DNA of 64,000 bases from Polynucleobacter paludilacus. GTDB taxonomy: Bacteria > Pseudomonadota > Gammaproteobacteria > Burkholderiales > Burkholderiaceae. How positions within the stretch are numbered: the first letter of the stretch is position 1; each line of letters opens with the position of its first letter. The stretch is from positions 496,001 to 560,000 of the forward strand of contig NZ_CP061298.1 in NCBI RefSeq assembly GCF_018687595.1. The letters run 5' to 3'. Of the stretch, positions 17,334 to 27,100 are shown piece after piece. The position numbers and the translations under genes were made by a program. The notes below the pieces were generated by a model, which saw only the letters and a list, made by a program, of their open reading frames with translations, was not told the DNA's origin and made no database searches.

Positions 17334-18593
17334 ATGAACGCACCTCAAGACATTCCTCAACAACCCGTTCCCATGTTTAGTCCTAAGCACTTTCCGGTGT
17401 ATATGGATTATTCAGCGACAACCCCAATAGATCCGCAAGTGGTCGACAAAATGTTGCCTTATTTGCGTGAACAGTTTGGTAACGCCGCATCACGTAGTCA
17501 TGCCTATGGTTGGGCTGCTGAGGAAGCCGTTGAGTGGGCGCGTTCAGAGGTGGCGCTACTGGTGAATGCAGATCCAAGAGAGATTGTTTGGACTAGTGGT
17601 GCAACAGAAAGTATCAACCTTGCTCTTAAAGGAGCGGCCCATTTCTATCGAGAAAAGGGTAATCACATCATTACCGTCAAAACCGAGCACAAAGCCACTC
17701 TGGATACTTGTAGAGATTTGGAGCGCGAAGGCTTTGAGGTCACCTATTTAGATGTGCTGCCAAGCGGCTTAATCGACTTTGCGCAATTAGACGCAGCCAT
17801 GAAGCCTGGAACCATCTTGGCTTCCGTAATGTTTGTGAATAATGAAATCGGCGTGATTCAAGATATTCCTCGCATTGGCGAGCTATGCCGCTCACGCGGT
17901 GTCATTCTGCATGTGGATGCTGCTCAAGCCACTGGCAAAGTAGAAATCGATCTGAAGACCCTCAAAGTCGACCTCATGAGTTTCTCTGCACACAAAACGT
18001 ATGGCCCTAAAGGAGTTGGTGCTTTGTTTGTGAGCCGCAAACCACGCGTTCGCATTGAAGCCCAGATTCATGGTGGTGGTCATGAGCGCGGTATGCGTTC
18101 TGGAACTTTGGCAGTTCATCAAATTGTAGGTATGGGTGAGGCTTTCCGTATTGCCCGTATTAGCATGGCTGAAGGTAATAAACGCATTCGTGCTTTGCGC
18201 GATCGCCTCCTGAATGGCTTAAAAGATATTGAAGAGGTCTACGTTAATGGGGATATGGAGCACCGTGTGCCACATAACCTCAACATCAGCTTTAACTATG
18301 TTGAAGGCGAGTCGATGTTGATGGCCTTGAAAGAGTTGGCGATTTCGTCTGGCTCTGCTTGTACTTCGGCCTCTTTAGAGCCTTCCTATGTGTTGCGTGC
18401 CTTAGGGCGTAATGACGAGTTGGCACACAGCTCCATTCGTTTTACCTTAGGCCGTTTTACAACCGAAGAGGAAGTGGACTTCACGATCAAGTTAGTAAAA
18501 GAAAAGATTGCCAAGTTGCGTGAGTTATCACCACTTTGGGAAATGTATAAAGACGGAATTGATTTGAGCACCATTCAGTGGGCTGCTCACTAA
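17334..18593 (+). CDS. iscS: Cysteine desulfurase IscS
   Basis: The 419-residue PLP enzyme carries the cofactor lysine in [10 protein letters not shown] (K221) and the persulfide-forming cysteine in [17 protein letters not shown] (C343). The C-terminal tail ending in [12 protein letters not shown] is the IscU-docking end typical of group I desulfurases. Relative to E. coli IscS (404) it has about 15 extra N-terminal residues (Pro/Gln-rich); an internal start near [18 protein letters not shown] is possible. It takes sulfur from L-cysteine and passes it to IscU and other acceptors. It is second in the isc operon. Confidence 0.98.
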   Translation: MNAPQDIPQQPVPMFSPKHFPVYMDYSATTPIDPQVVDKMLPYLREQFGNAASRSHAYGWAAEEAVEWARSEVALLVNADPREIVWTSGATESINLALKGAAHFYREKGNHIITVKTEHKATLDTCRDLEREGFEVTYLDVLPSGLIDFAQLDAAMKPGTILASVMFVNNEIGVIQDIPRIGELCRSRGVILHVDAAQATGKVEIDLKTLKVDLMSFSAHKTYGPKGVGALFVSRKPRVRIEAQIHGGGHERGMRSGTLAVHQIVGMGEAFRIARISMAEGNKRIRALRDRLLNGLKDIEEVYVNGDMEHRVPHNLNISFNYVEGESMLMALKELAISSGSACTSASLEPSYVLRALGRNDELAHSSIRFTLGRFTTEEEVDFTIKLVKEKIAKLRELSPLWEMYKDGIDLSTIQWAAH

Positions 18594-18622
18594 TTAACCA
18601 AGACAGATAGAGAGAAAATATC

Positions 18623-19009
18623 ATGGCATATAGCGACAAAGTAATCGATCATTATGAAAATCCCCGTAATGTGGGTTCATTCGCCAAAGGTGATGACGCA
18701 GTCGGTACCGGCATGGTTGGTGCACCTGCTTGCGGCGACGTGATGAAGTTGCAGATTCGCGTGAACGATCAAGGCGTAATTGAGGATGCTAAATTTAAGA
18801 CCTATGGTTGCGGTTCTGCGATTGCATCTTCATCACTCGTAACAGAGTGGGTGAAGGGCAAGACTCTGGATCAAGCTTTGGAAATCAAAAACTCTTTGAT
18901 TGCCGAAGAGTTGGCTTTGCCACCTGTGAAAATTCATTGCTCCATCTTGGCTGAAGATGCTATCAAAGCAGCAGTTCAAGACTACCGTGAAAAGCATCCC
19001 GCTAAATAA
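18623..19009 (+). CDS. iscU: Fe-S cluster assembly scaffold IscU
   Basis: The 128-residue protein has the three scaffold cysteines at the canonical positions C37 (GAPACGDV), C63 ([11 protein letters not shown]) and C106 ([11 protein letters not shown]), plus Asp39. The LPPVK motif at 99-103, recognised by HscA, is intact. It accepts sulfur from IscS and iron, builds a [2Fe-2S] cluster and hands it on with HscA/HscB. It lies 29 bases after iscS and 11 before iscA, inside the operon. Confidence 0.99.
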   Translation: MAYSDKVIDHYENPRNVGSFAKGDDAVGTGMVGAPACGDVMKLQIRVNDQGVIEDAKFKTYGCGSAIASSSLVTEWVKGKTLDQALEIKNSLIAEELALPPVKIHCSILAEDAIKAAVQDYREKHPAK

Positions 19010-19020
19010 GTATTTATCCT

Positions 19021-19344
19021 ATGTCTATTACTCTTACCGAAAAAGCAGCCGCCCACGTTAACCGCAATCTAGAGAAGCGCGGTAAGGGATGTGGCTTGCG
19101 CCTTGGTGTTCGTACTACTGGATGTTCTGGCCTGGCTTATGAACTCGAGTATGTCGATGAGCCAAATGCAGAAGATCAGTTGTTCGAGTCAAATGGCATC
19201 AAAGTATTTGTGGATCCCAAAAGCTTGGCCTATCTAGATGGCACCGAGCTAGATTTTGTACGCGAGGGCTTAAACGAAGGCTTTAAGTTTCAGAATCCCA
19301 ACGTCAAAGATGAGTGTGGTTGTGGTGAATCCTTCCGCGTCTGA
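19021..19344 (+). CDS. iscA: A-type Fe-S carrier IscA
   Basis: The 107-residue protein has the three A-type cysteines C35 ([13 protein letters not shown]), C99 and C101 (DECGCGESF). It matches E. coli IscA in length and spacing. It binds iron or Fe-S clusters and delivers them to [4Fe-4S] targets. Its 3' end is overlapped by the hscB start region, so the two are translationally linked. Confidence 0.97.
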   Translation: MSITLTEKAAAHVNRNLEKRGKGCGLRLGVRTTGCSGLAYELEYVDEPNAEDQLFESNGIKVFVDPKSLAYLDGTELDFVREGLNEGFKFQNPNVKDECGCGESFRV

Positions 19345-19849
19345 CGATTACTTTCGTTTCTTTGGCTTAAAAGAACAATTCAAACTAGACTTGTCTGCCT
19401 TAGACCAGGCATACATCACGATACAAAAAGAAGTGCATCCCGATCGCCATGCGCGCGGTACTGATTCCGAGCAGCGTATAGCGATGCAAATGGCAACGCT
19501 CGCCAATACTGCATACCAAACGCTTAAGAATCCTGTCCAACGTGGTTTGTATATCTGCCAGCTTCACGGCATCGATGCAAAGCTCGAAACCAATACTGCC
19601 ATGCCAGCTGCTTTCTTGATGCGTCAAATGGATTGGCGTGAAAGTTTGGATGAGAAAGAAGAGGACCTTAGCGCTCTTGAGGTGCTGACAGTCGAAGTGG
19701 AGGAAGCCAAGGCTGAGGTGATTTCTGAAATTTCTCAAGCAATTGATTCTGCGCATCAGTACGAGCGTGCCGCTGAATTACTCAGAGGCTTGTTGTTTAT
19801 TGATAAGTTCGCCATCGAGCTCGATGACGCAATCACTGCATTGGCATAA
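19310..19849 (+). CDS. hscB: Fe-S co-chaperone HscB (J-domain)
   Basis: The product is 179 residues from the ATG at 19310, which lies 35 bases inside iscA; a GTG at 19325 would give 174. The N-terminal J-domain has HPD at 43-45, and a C-terminal three-helix region (about 100-175) binds IscU. HscB delivers IscU to HscA and stimulates its ATPase. The start is uncertain because neither candidate has a strong ribosome site; coupling to iscA translation is likely. It is followed by hscA after 4 bases. Confidence 0.93.
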   Translation: MSVVVVNPSASDDYFRFFGLKEQFKLDLSALDQAYITIQKEVHPDRHARGTDSEQRIAMQMATLANTAYQTLKNPVQRGLYICQLHGIDAKLETNTAMPAAFLMRQMDWRESLDEKEEDLSALEVLTVEVEEAKAEVISEISQAIDSAHQYERAAELLRGLLFIDKFAIELDDAITALA

Positions 19850-19853
19850 GCTC

Positions 19854-21719
19854 ATGGCACTCTTACAAATTTCCGAACCCGGTAAATCCCTTGCACCACA
19901 TCAGCGCCGAATTGCTGTTGGGATTGATTTAGGGACGACAAACTCTTTGGTGGCAGTAGTGAGAGATGCTTTGCCCAAAGTATTGCCAGATGCTCAGGGT
20001 CGCGAGTTGCTGCCATCTGTAATTCGGTATTTACCGAATGGGCGAACACAGGCAGGCTTTGAGGCGATTGAAAGCATTGCGCTTGATCCCAAAAATACCA
20101 TTGTATCTGTTAAACGCTATATGGGTCGTGGGCTCACTGACGTAGAGCATATTGAGAGTGCTCCATATGATTTTGTTGATCAGCCCGGCATGCTCAAATT
20201 GCGCACGGTTGCTGGTGATAAGAGCCCCATTGAAGTATCTGCAGAAATCTTAGCCCGCTTACGCCAGCTTGCAGAAGATTCTCTTGCCGACGATATTGTC
20301 GGTGCGGTGATTACGGTGCCTGCTTACTTTGATGATGCACAGCGCCAAGCCACTAAGGATGCGGCCAAGCTAGCAGGCATTGAGGTGCTTCGGTTATTGA
20401 ATGAACCTACTGCTGCAGCAATTGCTTATGGTTTAGATAATGCTTCTGAAGGCATCTATGCTGTTTATGATTTGGGTGGTGGCACTTTCGATATCTCCAT
20501 CCTCCGGATGACTAAGGGAGTCTTTGAGGTGCTCTCCACCGGCGGAGACTCTGCCTTAGGTGGCGATGACTTTGATCATCGCCTCTTCTGCTGGGTCATT
20601 GAACAAGCCAAGCTTCCTCCTTTATCGATTCAAGATCAGCGTTCTTTATTATTGGCATGTAAAGACGCTAAAGAGCACTTAAGTCATAGTCCTTTGGTGC
20701 GAGTTCATCAAAAATTCAGTAATGGCACAATCGTCAATGTCGGCGTGAGTCAGGCGCAGCTCTTTGAGATTACCCAGAACTTGGTTAACAAGACCTTAGT
20801 CGCCTGTCGTAAAGCTTTACGTGATGCAGGACTCAAAGCCGATGAGGTAAAAGGCGTCGTGATGGTAGGTGGTTCAACTCGGATGCCTAATGTCCAAAGA
20901 GCAGTAGGTGAGTTGTTTGGTACTGAGCCACTGAATAATCTCAATCCTGATCAGGTTGTAGCGCTCGGCGCTGCAATGCAGGCAGATTTACTGGCGGGCA
21001 ATCAAGGCAAAAATGATGAGTGGCTCTTGCTTGACGTCATTCCCTTATCCCTTGGCATTGAAACCATGGGCGGCCTGGTTGAAAAGATCATCCCTCGCAA
21101 TACGCCAATACCCGTCGCCCGCGCACAAGATTTCACCACTTTCAAGGATGGCCAAACGGCGCTAGCCCTACAAGTAATTCAAGGCGAACGCGAACTTGCT
21201 CAAGATTGTCGATCACTTGCTAAGTTTGAACTCAGAGGCATTCCGGCAATGGCTGCGGGCGCCGCTCGGATTCGGGTAACTTTTCAAGTTGATGCCGATG
21301 GCTTGTTATCTGTCAGCGCACTAGAGCAGGGCTCAGGGGTGCAAGCTTCAATTAATATCAAGCCGTCTTATGGACTTACCGATGGCGAGATCACCAAGAT
21401 GCTCCAAGATGGATTTGCTTCTGCCAAGATGGATTTGCAAGCCAGATCTCTCCGTGAGGAGCAGGTAAATGCTCAGCGCTTGCTAGATGCCGTCCAAACA
21501 GCCCTAGATGCTGATCGCAATTTGCTGAGCCAAGATGAGCAAATCAATGTTGAAAAAGAAATGGCCGTCTTGCAGCAAGTCCTTAATCAAGAAACCGATA
21601 GCGCCATTCTGCGTAAAGCAGTTGACCATGCGGCCAAAGCAACTGATGATTTTGCTCAAATCCGCATGAATGCGAGTATTCAAAAGGCGCTAGCCGGTAA
21701 GAATGTCGCTGAAATTTAA
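19854..21719 (+). CDS. hscA: Fe-S chaperone HscA (Hsp70 family)
   Basis: The product is 621 residues from the ATG at 19854. The frame stays open upstream to 19743, but that part overlaps hscB and is not Hsp70-like. Nucleotide-binding motifs include [66 protein letters not shown] and [10 protein letters not shown]. The substrate-binding domain begins near [13 protein letters not shown]. It is a specialised Hsp70 that binds the LPPVK motif of IscU and drives cluster transfer. It sits in the usual place between hscB and fdx. Confidence 0.97.
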   Translation: MALLQISEPGKSLAPHQRRIAVGIDLGTTNSLVAVVRDALPKVLPDAQGRELLPSVIRYLPNGRTQAGFEAIESIALDPKNTIVSVKRYMGRGLTDVEHIESAPYDFVDQPGMLKLRTVAGDKSPIEVSAEILARLRQLAEDSLADDIVGAVITVPAYFDDAQRQATKDAAKLAGIEVLRLLNEPTAAAIAYGLDNASEGIYAVYDLGGGTFDISILRMTKGVFEVLSTGGDSALGGDDFDHRLFCWVIEQAKLPPLSIQDQRSLLLACKDAKEHLSHSPLVRVHQKFSNGTIVNVGVSQAQLFEITQNLVNKTLVACRKALRDAGLKADEVKGVVMVGGSTRMPNVQRAVGELFGTEPLNNLNPDQVVALGAAMQADLLAGNQGKNDEWLLLDVIPLSLGIETMGGLVEKIIPRNTPIPVARAQDFTTFKDGQTALALQVIQGERELAQDCRSLAKFELRGIPAMAAGAARIRVTFQVDADGLLSVSALEQGSGVQASINIKPSYGLTDGEITKMLQDGFASAKMDLQARSLREEQVNAQRLLDAVQTALDADRNLLSQDEQINVEKEMAVLQQVLNQETDSAILRKAVDHAAKATDDFAQIRMNASIQKALAGKNVAEI

Positions 21720-21742
21720 CATACTGATACTAAAAGAAGAAT

Positions 21743-22081
21743 ATGACCCAGATCGTTGTTTTGCCTCATAGTGAATATTGCCCCGAGGGTGCAGTGGTTG
21801 AGGCCTTGCCCGGGACTTCAATTTGCGAGGCCTTACTTGAAAACCATATTCCCATTGAGCATGCTTGCGATATGGTCTGCGCTTGTACCACTTGTCATGT
21901 GCTGGTGAAGGAGGGCTTCAATAGTCTGAATGCTCCCGATGAAAACGAGGAGGATATGTTAGATCGTGCTTGGGGTCTTGGCCCACAGTCACGCCTATCT
22001 TGTCAGGCAATCATTGCGCAAGAGAATTTGGTGATTGAGATACCGAAGTACTCAATCAACCATGCCAAAGAGAACCATTAA
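21743..22081 (+). CDS. fdx: ISC-type [2Fe-2S] ferredoxin
   Basis: The 112-residue adrenodoxin-like ferredoxin has ligands C42, C48, C51 and C87 (EHACDMVCACTTCHV and SRLSCQAI), plus an extra Cys at 46, as in other ISC ferredoxins. It supplies electrons for cluster assembly on IscU. It closes the isc operon; the iscX gene that often follows in gammaproteobacteria is absent, and the next gene (cysN) converges with only 3 bases between stops. Confidence 0.96.
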   Translation: MTQIVVLPHSEYCPEGAVVEALPGTSICEALLENHIPIEHACDMVCACTTCHVLVKEGFNSLNAPDENEEDMLDRAWGLGPQSRLSCQAIIAQENLVIEIPKYSINHAKENH

Positions 22082-22084
22082 AAA

Positions 22085-23434
22085 TTACTGCGAAGAAGTT
22101 TGACGAATCATTCCTGCTGCAACGGTGTGGTTGCTGACTTCATCAATCAGAATAAATGCCCCGGTGGCCTGAGATTCATCAAATAAATCGGCTGCAATCG
22201 GCTTTTGCAGAATCAGGCTCACTCGACCAATCTCATTCGTATTAAGAGGGTGTGTCTCACTAGCATGAGATAGGGTTTGAACATCAAGCACCTCTTCAAT
22301 GGCTTTAACCTTGGCTCCAACCGTATTGGTAGTGTGACGCAGGGCATATTTCCGATTCATGGAGAGTGGTTCGCTATCGAGCCAACATAGATCAGCAGAA
22401 ATTGCTTTACTCAAACTGGGTGGCGTAATATCGTCAGCGCTAATAAATAAGCAGCCTCTGGAGATATCAAGATCCTCATTGAGGCGAATCGCGATCGCAT
22501 CGCCTGTAGTCGCTGAATCCACCCCATTATTAGAGCCATCGCGAGTTGAGCCATTACCAAGATAGATTTCAGCAACGGTCGCTTCAGTATTGCCAGGTAA
22601 TATTTTAATCTTCTGGCCCTTGCGAATGCTACCAGCCTCAACTTGACCAAGATAACCCCGAAAATCATCCGAGGCACTACCGTCTTGACGGGCTACATAT
22701 TGCACCGGAAAGCGAAAGCCTGTTTTCTCTGACGCAGGGCTAGTATCCAAGCCTTCAAGCCAGGCGAGGAGGGTGGGACCTTTATACCAAGGGGTATTGG
22801 AGCTGGTATTCACAACATTAGCGCCCAGCAAAGCCGAGATCGGAATGAGGGTTGGCTGAGGTAGGCCAATCTTTTGGCACAGATCCTCAATCGCTTGTGT
22901 AATGGTATTGAAGACTTGCTCATCAAAATTAAACAAGTCCATTTTGTTGACTGCAAATACAACGTGACGCAAACCGAGCAAGTGAACAATAGCGGCATGA
23001 CGTTTAGTTTGTGCCAATAAAGTTGCTGGAGATGTTTTGAGATCGACTCTACTGGCATCCACCAAAATAATCGCAACGTCGGATTGGGATGCACCTGTCA
23101 CTAAGTTACGTGTGTATTGCTCGTGGCCGGGGGCATCTGCTACGATAAATTTGCGTTTTGGTGTTGAGAAGTAACGGTAAGCGACGTCGATCGTAATGCC
23201 TTGTTCACGTTCGGCTTCTAAGCCATCGGTCAGTAAGGCTAAATCAACGCCGGCATCGGATGAGGTGACACGGGCATGTTTGGTTTTAGAGAGGGACTCA
23301 AGTTGGTCTACCAAAATAGACTTGGTGTCATACAAGAGACGACCAATCAGGGTGCTCTTGCCGTCATCCACGCTACCGGCCGTAATAAAACGGACTACGT
23401 TTTGGTGTTCTGCAGCATGATTCGCTTGGGTCAT
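22085..23434 (-). CDS. cysN: Sulfate adenylyltransferase large subunit (GTPase)
   Basis: The 449-residue EF-Tu-like GTPase has G1 GSVDDGKST at 20-28, G3 DAPGHEQYTRN near 97, and G4 NKMD near 152, followed by two beta-barrel domains. It ends without a CysC kinase domain, so it is the stand-alone CysN, not a CysNC fusion. With CysD it couples GTP hydrolysis to the formation of APS from sulfate and ATP. Its ATG shares one base with the cysD stop, so it is tightly coupled, and it is the last gene of the sulfate operon. Confidence 0.97.
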   Translation of the reverse strand: MTQANHAAEHQNVVRFITAGSVDDGKSTLIGRLLYDTKSILVDQLESLSKTKHARVTSSDAGVDLALLTDGLEAEREQGITIDVAYRYFSTPKRKFIVADAPGHEQYTRNLVTGASQSDVAIILVDASRVDLKTSPATLLAQTKRHAAIVHLLGLRHVVFAVNKMDLFNFDEQVFNTITQAIEDLCQKIGLPQPTLIPISALLGANVVNTSSNTPWYKGPTLLAWLEGLDTSPASEKTGFRFPVQYVARQDGSASDDFRGYLGQVEAGSIRKGQKIKILPGNTEATVAEIYLGNGSTRDGSNNGVDSATTGDAIAIRLNEDLDISRGCLFISADDITPPSLSKAISADLCWLDSEPLSMNRKYALRHTTNTVGAKVKAIEEVLDVQTLSHASETHPLNTNEIGRVSLILQKPIAADLFDESQATGAFILIDEVSNHTVAAGMIRQTSSQ

Positions 23435-24357
23435 TAGAAGTAACCTTCTTTCTTGCGGCGCTCCATGGAGGCCTCATTGGTTTGATCATCCATCCGAGTA
23501 GCACCACGTTCAGTGATTTCTGTTATTGCAGTCTCAGCAATGATGTCGAGTGGATTCGCGGCAGTGCTGAGTACGGGGCAGGTACAGCTAATGTCACCCA
23601 CGGTACGGAAACGCACATCAAGAATCTCACTGACATCACCTGGTGCTTTGGGTGTGATATCCGTAACCGGAACCAGTAAGCTATTTTTTCTGACAACTTC
23701 GCGTTGATGGGTGTAGTAAATGCTGGGAAGGTCCAAATTTTCACGAGCGATATATTGCCAAATATCGAGCTCAGTCCAGTTGGAGATGGGGAAGACACGC
23801 ATATTCTCGCCTTTAGCGATACGGGCGTTATACAGATTCCACAGCTCAGGACGTTGAGCTTTAGGATCCCATTGACCAAAATCATCACGGAAAGAGAAGA
23901 TGCGCTCTTTGGCGCGGGCTTTTTCTTCATCACGACGTGCACCGCCCATCAATGCATCGAATTCAAATTCTGCAATGGTTTCAAGCAAGGTTACTGCTTG
24001 AGCCGCATTGCGGGAATCTGTTTCCTTGCGCAAACGTACCGTTCCTTTTTTTATAGAGTCTTCTACATGTCCAACAATGAGTTTGACACCAGTCTTTTTG
24101 ACGACATCGTCGCGATACTGGATGACTTCAGGGTAATTGTGACCAGTATCGATATGCAGAATCGGGAAGGGTAACTTGACGGGACGATCGCCAAACTGAA
24201 ACGCTTTGCGCGCTAGGTGAAACATCACAATTGAATCTTTTCCCCCAGAAAACAGCATGGCAGGATTGGCGCACTGCGCTACGACTTCGCGGATGATGTA
24301 AATCGATTCAGCTTCAAGCCAATCGAGATGGTCATCTAATAAGGTTTTTTCTTGCAT
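23434..24357 (-). CDS. cysD: Sulfate adenylyltransferase small subunit
   Basis: The 307-residue protein has the PP-loop SGGKDS at 37-42 (ATP pyrophosphatase fold), HIDTGHNYPEVIQYRD, and the C-terminal signature RFRTVGDISCTCPV...ERGATRMDDQ...EASMERRKKEGYF. It adenylates sulfate with ATP, and the reaction is pulled forward by the CysN GTPase. It starts 15 bases after cysH. Confidence 0.97.
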   Translation of the reverse strand: MQEKTLLDDHLDWLEAESIYIIREVVAQCANPAMLFSGGKDSIVMFHLARKAFQFGDRPVKLPFPILHIDTGHNYPEVIQYRDDVVKKTGVKLIVGHVEDSIKKGTVRLRKETDSRNAAQAVTLLETIAEFEFDALMGGARRDEEKARAKERIFSFRDDFGQWDPKAQRPELWNLYNARIAKGENMRVFPISNWTELDIWQYIARENLDLPSIYYTHQREVVRKNSLLVPVTDITPKAPGDVSEILDVRFRTVGDISCTCPVLSTAANPLDIIAETAITEITERGATRMDDQTNEASMERRKKEGYF

Positions 24358-24372
24358 TTAATCAGTCATCAA

Positions 24373-25101
24373 TTATTGGTTAACGTGCAGGCCACACTCT
24401 TTGCTATCGCTTTGGAGCCACCACCAACGACCCGCACGAATATCCTCACCCTGTTTTACTTGGCGAGTACAAGGCTCGCACCCAATACTGGGATAGCCTT
24501 TAAGGTGCAGGGGATGGATCGGAACATTTTCCTGTTTGATGTAGGCCCAAATATCTGCTTCAGACCAATCAAAGAGCGGATTGAACTTTTCAATTCCTCT
24601 AGCATCGTCATGCTCCGCGAAATTTAATTCGGTACGCGTAGTGGATTGCTCTCTTCTTTGACCGGTTAACCATGCATCCGCACCAAGCAAGGCTGCATTC
24701 AGCGGTTTAATCTTGCGTGCTCCACAACAGGCTTTTTTAGCTGCTTCACCCTCGTAGAAACCATTGATTCCATATTGATCAATAAAGGCTTGTACATCGG
24801 ATTCTTCCGGATACGATTTGGTGATTGCAATTTGATAGTGATCTTCAGTAGTCTTGACCATATCTACAGTTTCTTGATGCAAGCGACCTGTAGCAAGGGT
24901 GAAGAATTGGATTGGTAGCTTTGCTTGCACAATTGCATCGGTGATTACCATGTCTTCAGCGGCGAGACTGGTAGCAAAGCGCACATCATCGTAGGTCTTG
25001 CAAATAGAAACTAAGCGCTCGGTGAGCGCTTGGGTTTTTTCAGCTAATTGGGAGGGGCTTAGCTTGCTACGCGGAATAGTCCAAAATTGTGGGGCATTCA
25101 T
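24373..25101 (-). CDS. cysH: Adenylyl-sulfate (APS) reductase, CysH family
   Basis: The 242-residue thioredoxin-dependent reductase has the paired cysteines CC at 125-126 and CxxC at 208-211, which mark the [4Fe-4S]-containing assimilatory type that can use APS directly. The catalytic ECGLH lies at 235-239 near the C-terminus. This agrees with the operon having no APS kinase (CysC). The product is sulfite. The ATG overlaps the stop of the sulfite exporter-like gene (ATGA). Confidence 0.93.
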   Translation of the reverse strand: MNAPQFWTIPRSKLSPSQLAEKTQALTERLVSICKTYDDVRFATSLAAEDMVITDAIVQAKLPIQFFTLATGRLHQETVDMVKTTEDHYQIAITKSYPEESDVQAFIDQYGINGFYEGEAAKKACCGARKIKPLNAALLGADAWLTGQRREQSTTRTELNFAEHDDARGIEKFNPLFDWSEADIWAYIKQENVPIHPLHLKGYPSIGCEPCTRQVKQGEDIRAGRWWWLQSDSKECGLHVNQ

Positions 25102-25892
25102 GAGAGCACCAATTTTAGACCAACCAAAAAGAGTGTTGCTGCTAGCGTATTGCGAGTGATTTTTTCAGACAGAATGCTCGATAATTTTGCTCCTAACCAA
25201 ATCGCGGGAACTGAGCCAATTAAGAGGCCTGCTAATAGATCAAAGTGCACATTTCCGAGCCACCAGTGGCCAAGGCCTGCTAATGCGGTGAGCGGCACAG
25301 CATAGGCAGTATCGGTGCCTGCAACTTCAGCTGGCCGAAGGGTAGGGTAGAGCACCAAAATCAAAGTAGCGCCGATAGCGCCCGCGCCGATTGAGGAGAT
25401 GGTCACCAAAACTCCAATCACTGCTCCGACCAATAGCGTAGCCGCTTTGAGAGGAGACCCGCTTGGTAAACGTTTGGGGTTAGCGTGAACCCATTTCATA
25501 ATCTTCACTCTAAAAAGGAGTGAGCCTGCAGTTAATAAAACGGATACACCAATCGAAAGACTGATGAGGTGATTCCAATCTTTCGATACTGGCCCCACAT
25601 ACTTCAGCGCGATGATCGATAGTATTGCAGTTGTGAGGCTACCCAAACACAGCAGGCGAACAATATCCCACCGGACGTTACCGTGTAAGCGATGGGCTGC
25701 TGTACCAAAACCTTTGGTAATCGCAGCAAAAGCGAGATCGGTACCTACCGCTGTGGTTGGAGCGACACCAAAAATGATCGTTAGCAAAGGCGTCATGAGT
25801 GATCCGCCACCTACGCCGGTCATGCCGACTAACAGCCCAACCAGCGCGCCAGAAATAATGAAATGAGATGAATCGATGAAGAACTGGATCAT
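25098..25892 (-). CDS. TauE/SafE-type sulfite/sulfonate exporter family membrane protein
   Basis: The 264-residue protein has about eight hydrophobic helices. The family repeat appears as GLLVGMTGVGGGSLMTPLL near the N-terminus and GVLVTISSIGAGAIGATLILVLYP in the middle. TauE/SafE proteins are thought to move sulfur-containing anions across the inner membrane. Being 4 bases overlapped with cysH and in the sulfate operon, it may export excess sulfite or, less likely, import sulfate. The sequence alone does not settle direction or substrate. Confidence 0.88.
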   Translation of the reverse strand: MIQFFIDSSHFIISGALVGLLVGMTGVGGGSLMTPLLTIIFGVAPTTAVGTDLAFAAITKGFGTAAHRLHGNVRWDIVRLLCLGSLTTAILSIIALKYVGPVSKDWNHLISLSIGVSVLLTAGSLLFRVKIMKWVHANPKRLPSGSPLKAATLLVGAVIGVLVTISSIGAGAIGATLILVLYPTLRPAEVAGTDTAYAVPLTALAGLGHWWLGNVHFDLLAGLLIGSVPAIWLGAKLSSILSEKITRNTLAATLFLVGLKLVLS

Positions 25893-25912
25893 GACTTTTT
25901 CTTTTATGTGTA

Positions 25913-26071
25913 TCAGGCTTCTTCGAATTCCTGGAATTTGATTGTGTTCATCAAAAACAAAATACGACGCTGAATCGATTTGCGGTTTTCTACTTGTTCA
26001 AGCGGTAGTTGGTCATGCTCACGCAGCAGACTGGTGATGATGGGGTTGTATTGCTCCCGAACTGGTGACAT
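25913..26071 (-). CDS. Small protein of unknown function, first gene of the sulfate operon
   Basis: A 52-residue ORF starts at an ATG at 26071 preceded by an AGAGGA ribosome site 7 bases upstream. It begins MSPVREQYNPIITSLLREHD and ends KFQEFEEA, is charged and probably mostly helical, and has no Cys, no signal peptide and no membrane segment. I do not recognise the family. Its clean ribosome site, the ~20-base gap to the sulfite exporter gene and its place between the half-site array and cysHDN argue that it is translated. In related bacteria this position often holds cysI and a DUF934 gene, which are missing here. Confidence 0.6.
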   Translation of the reverse strand: MSPVREQYNPIITSLLREHDQLPLEQVENRKSIQRRILFLMNTIKFQEFEEA

Positions 26072-26119
26072 TGCGATTCCTCTATTAATCAAGCGTAAGA
26101 GGCGACTGTAGCAATGACT

Positions 26120-26173
26120 CTATATATCCACAAGGAATATATAGCGATATCTATATTACATTCAGATATATAG
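26120..26173. promoter_or_regulatory. AT-rich palindromic half-site array upstream of the sulfate operon
   Basis: Four copies of CTATAT or its complement ATATAG occur at 26120, 26139, 26151 and 26168 in alternating orientation. They form overlapping inverted repeats: CTATATATCC pairs with GGAATATATAG around ACAA, ATATAG-N6-CTATAT lies in the middle, and CTATAT-N11-ATATAG follows. The array sits between the fpr stop and the 52-residue gene, i.e. the control region of the sulfate operon. A LysR-type (CysB-like) regulator is a natural candidate, by inference only. Confidence 0.5.
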
Positions 26174-26174
26174 A

Positions 26175-26951
26175 TTATTTTTCGACGAAGGCGCGCTCAA
26201 AGACATAGTCCCCTAAATGACCTAGGCTTGGGGAGACTTTGAAGCCTCGACTATCGAGCATTTCACAGGTTTCTTTGAGCATCGATGGGCTGCCACAAAT
26301 CATGGCGCGATCTACTGCAGGATCCAAAGGTGGTAAACCAATATCTTTGAAGAGTTGACCAGTTTCAATGGCCGTTGTGAGACGACCGGTGTGTTTGAAA
26401 GCCTCGCGCGTCACGGTTGGGTAGTAGATGAGTTTTCCACGAATCAGTTCACCCAAATATTCATCTTGCGTCAGTTCGTTCTTGATGTAATCACCATAAG
26501 CCAGTTCGCTGACTAGGCGCACACCATGAATCAAAACGACTTTCTCGAATTTGTCATAGGTTTCAGGATCACGGATGATGCTCATAAAGGGCGCCAAGCC
26601 AGTGCCAGTGCTAAATAAGTACAGATGTTTGCCAGGATTCAGGTCATCAATCACTAAAGTTCCAACCGACTTCTCGCTAACGAGAATGGGGTCTCCGACC
26701 TGAATTTTTTGTAGGCGGGAGGTGAGTGGGCCATCTTGAACCTTAATACTCAAGAACTCTAAATGCTCTTCGTAATTTGGACTTGCCACGCTATAGGCTC
26801 TGAGTAGCGGTTTCCCTTCGACCTCTAAACCAATCATGAGAAAGTGCCCGCTTCGAAAGCGCAAGCCCTTGTTACGGGTAGTCGTAAAGCTAAATAGGGT
26901 GTCATTCCAATGATGAACTGACAGAACGGTTTCAGTGTTGCAAGTAGCCAT
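26175..26951 (-). CDS. fpr: Ferredoxin/flavodoxin-NADP+ reductase
   Basis: The 258-residue flavoprotein has the FAD-binding RAYSVASP motif near residue 55, the NADP-binding STGTGLAPFMSIIRDP near 113, CGSPSMLKE near 217, and the C-terminal end YVFERAFVEK typical of subclass I bacterial Fpr. It moves electrons between NADPH and ferredoxin/flavodoxin, for example for Fe-S assembly or the oxidative stress response. It is upstream of the sulfate operon on the same strand but separated from it by the half-site array, so it is probably its own unit. Confidence 0.94.
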   Translation of the reverse strand: MATCNTETVLSVHHWNDTLFSFTTTRNKGLRFRSGHFLMIGLEVEGKPLLRAYSVASPNYEEHLEFLSIKVQDGPLTSRLQKIQVGDPILVSEKSVGTLVIDDLNPGKHLYLFSTGTGLAPFMSIIRDPETYDKFEKVVLIHGVRLVSELAYGDYIKNELTQDEYLGELIRGKLIYYPTVTREAFKHTGRLTTAIETGQLFKDIGLPPLDPAVDRAMICGSPSMLKETCEMLDSRGFKVSPSLGHLGDYVFERAFVEK

Positions 26952-27100
26952 AAAGCGGTGAGATTTTCAGTAAAACCGCCATTATCCCATTCTTGGGCTT
27001 GTTCCGAGAGCGTCGGAGGCGATTAACTTTTTATATACCCTGAACTTTTAGTAATAAGGATTATTGCTCGATAGAGCCCAAGCTTCGCTATTATCTAAGC

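Noticed and set aside
22085..23434. CysNC bifunctional enzyme
   Set aside because: The protein ends at 449 residues with no APS kinase domain.
23704..24174. 156-codon plus-strand frame
   Set aside because: Antisense shadow of cysD; the cysD protein is unambiguous.
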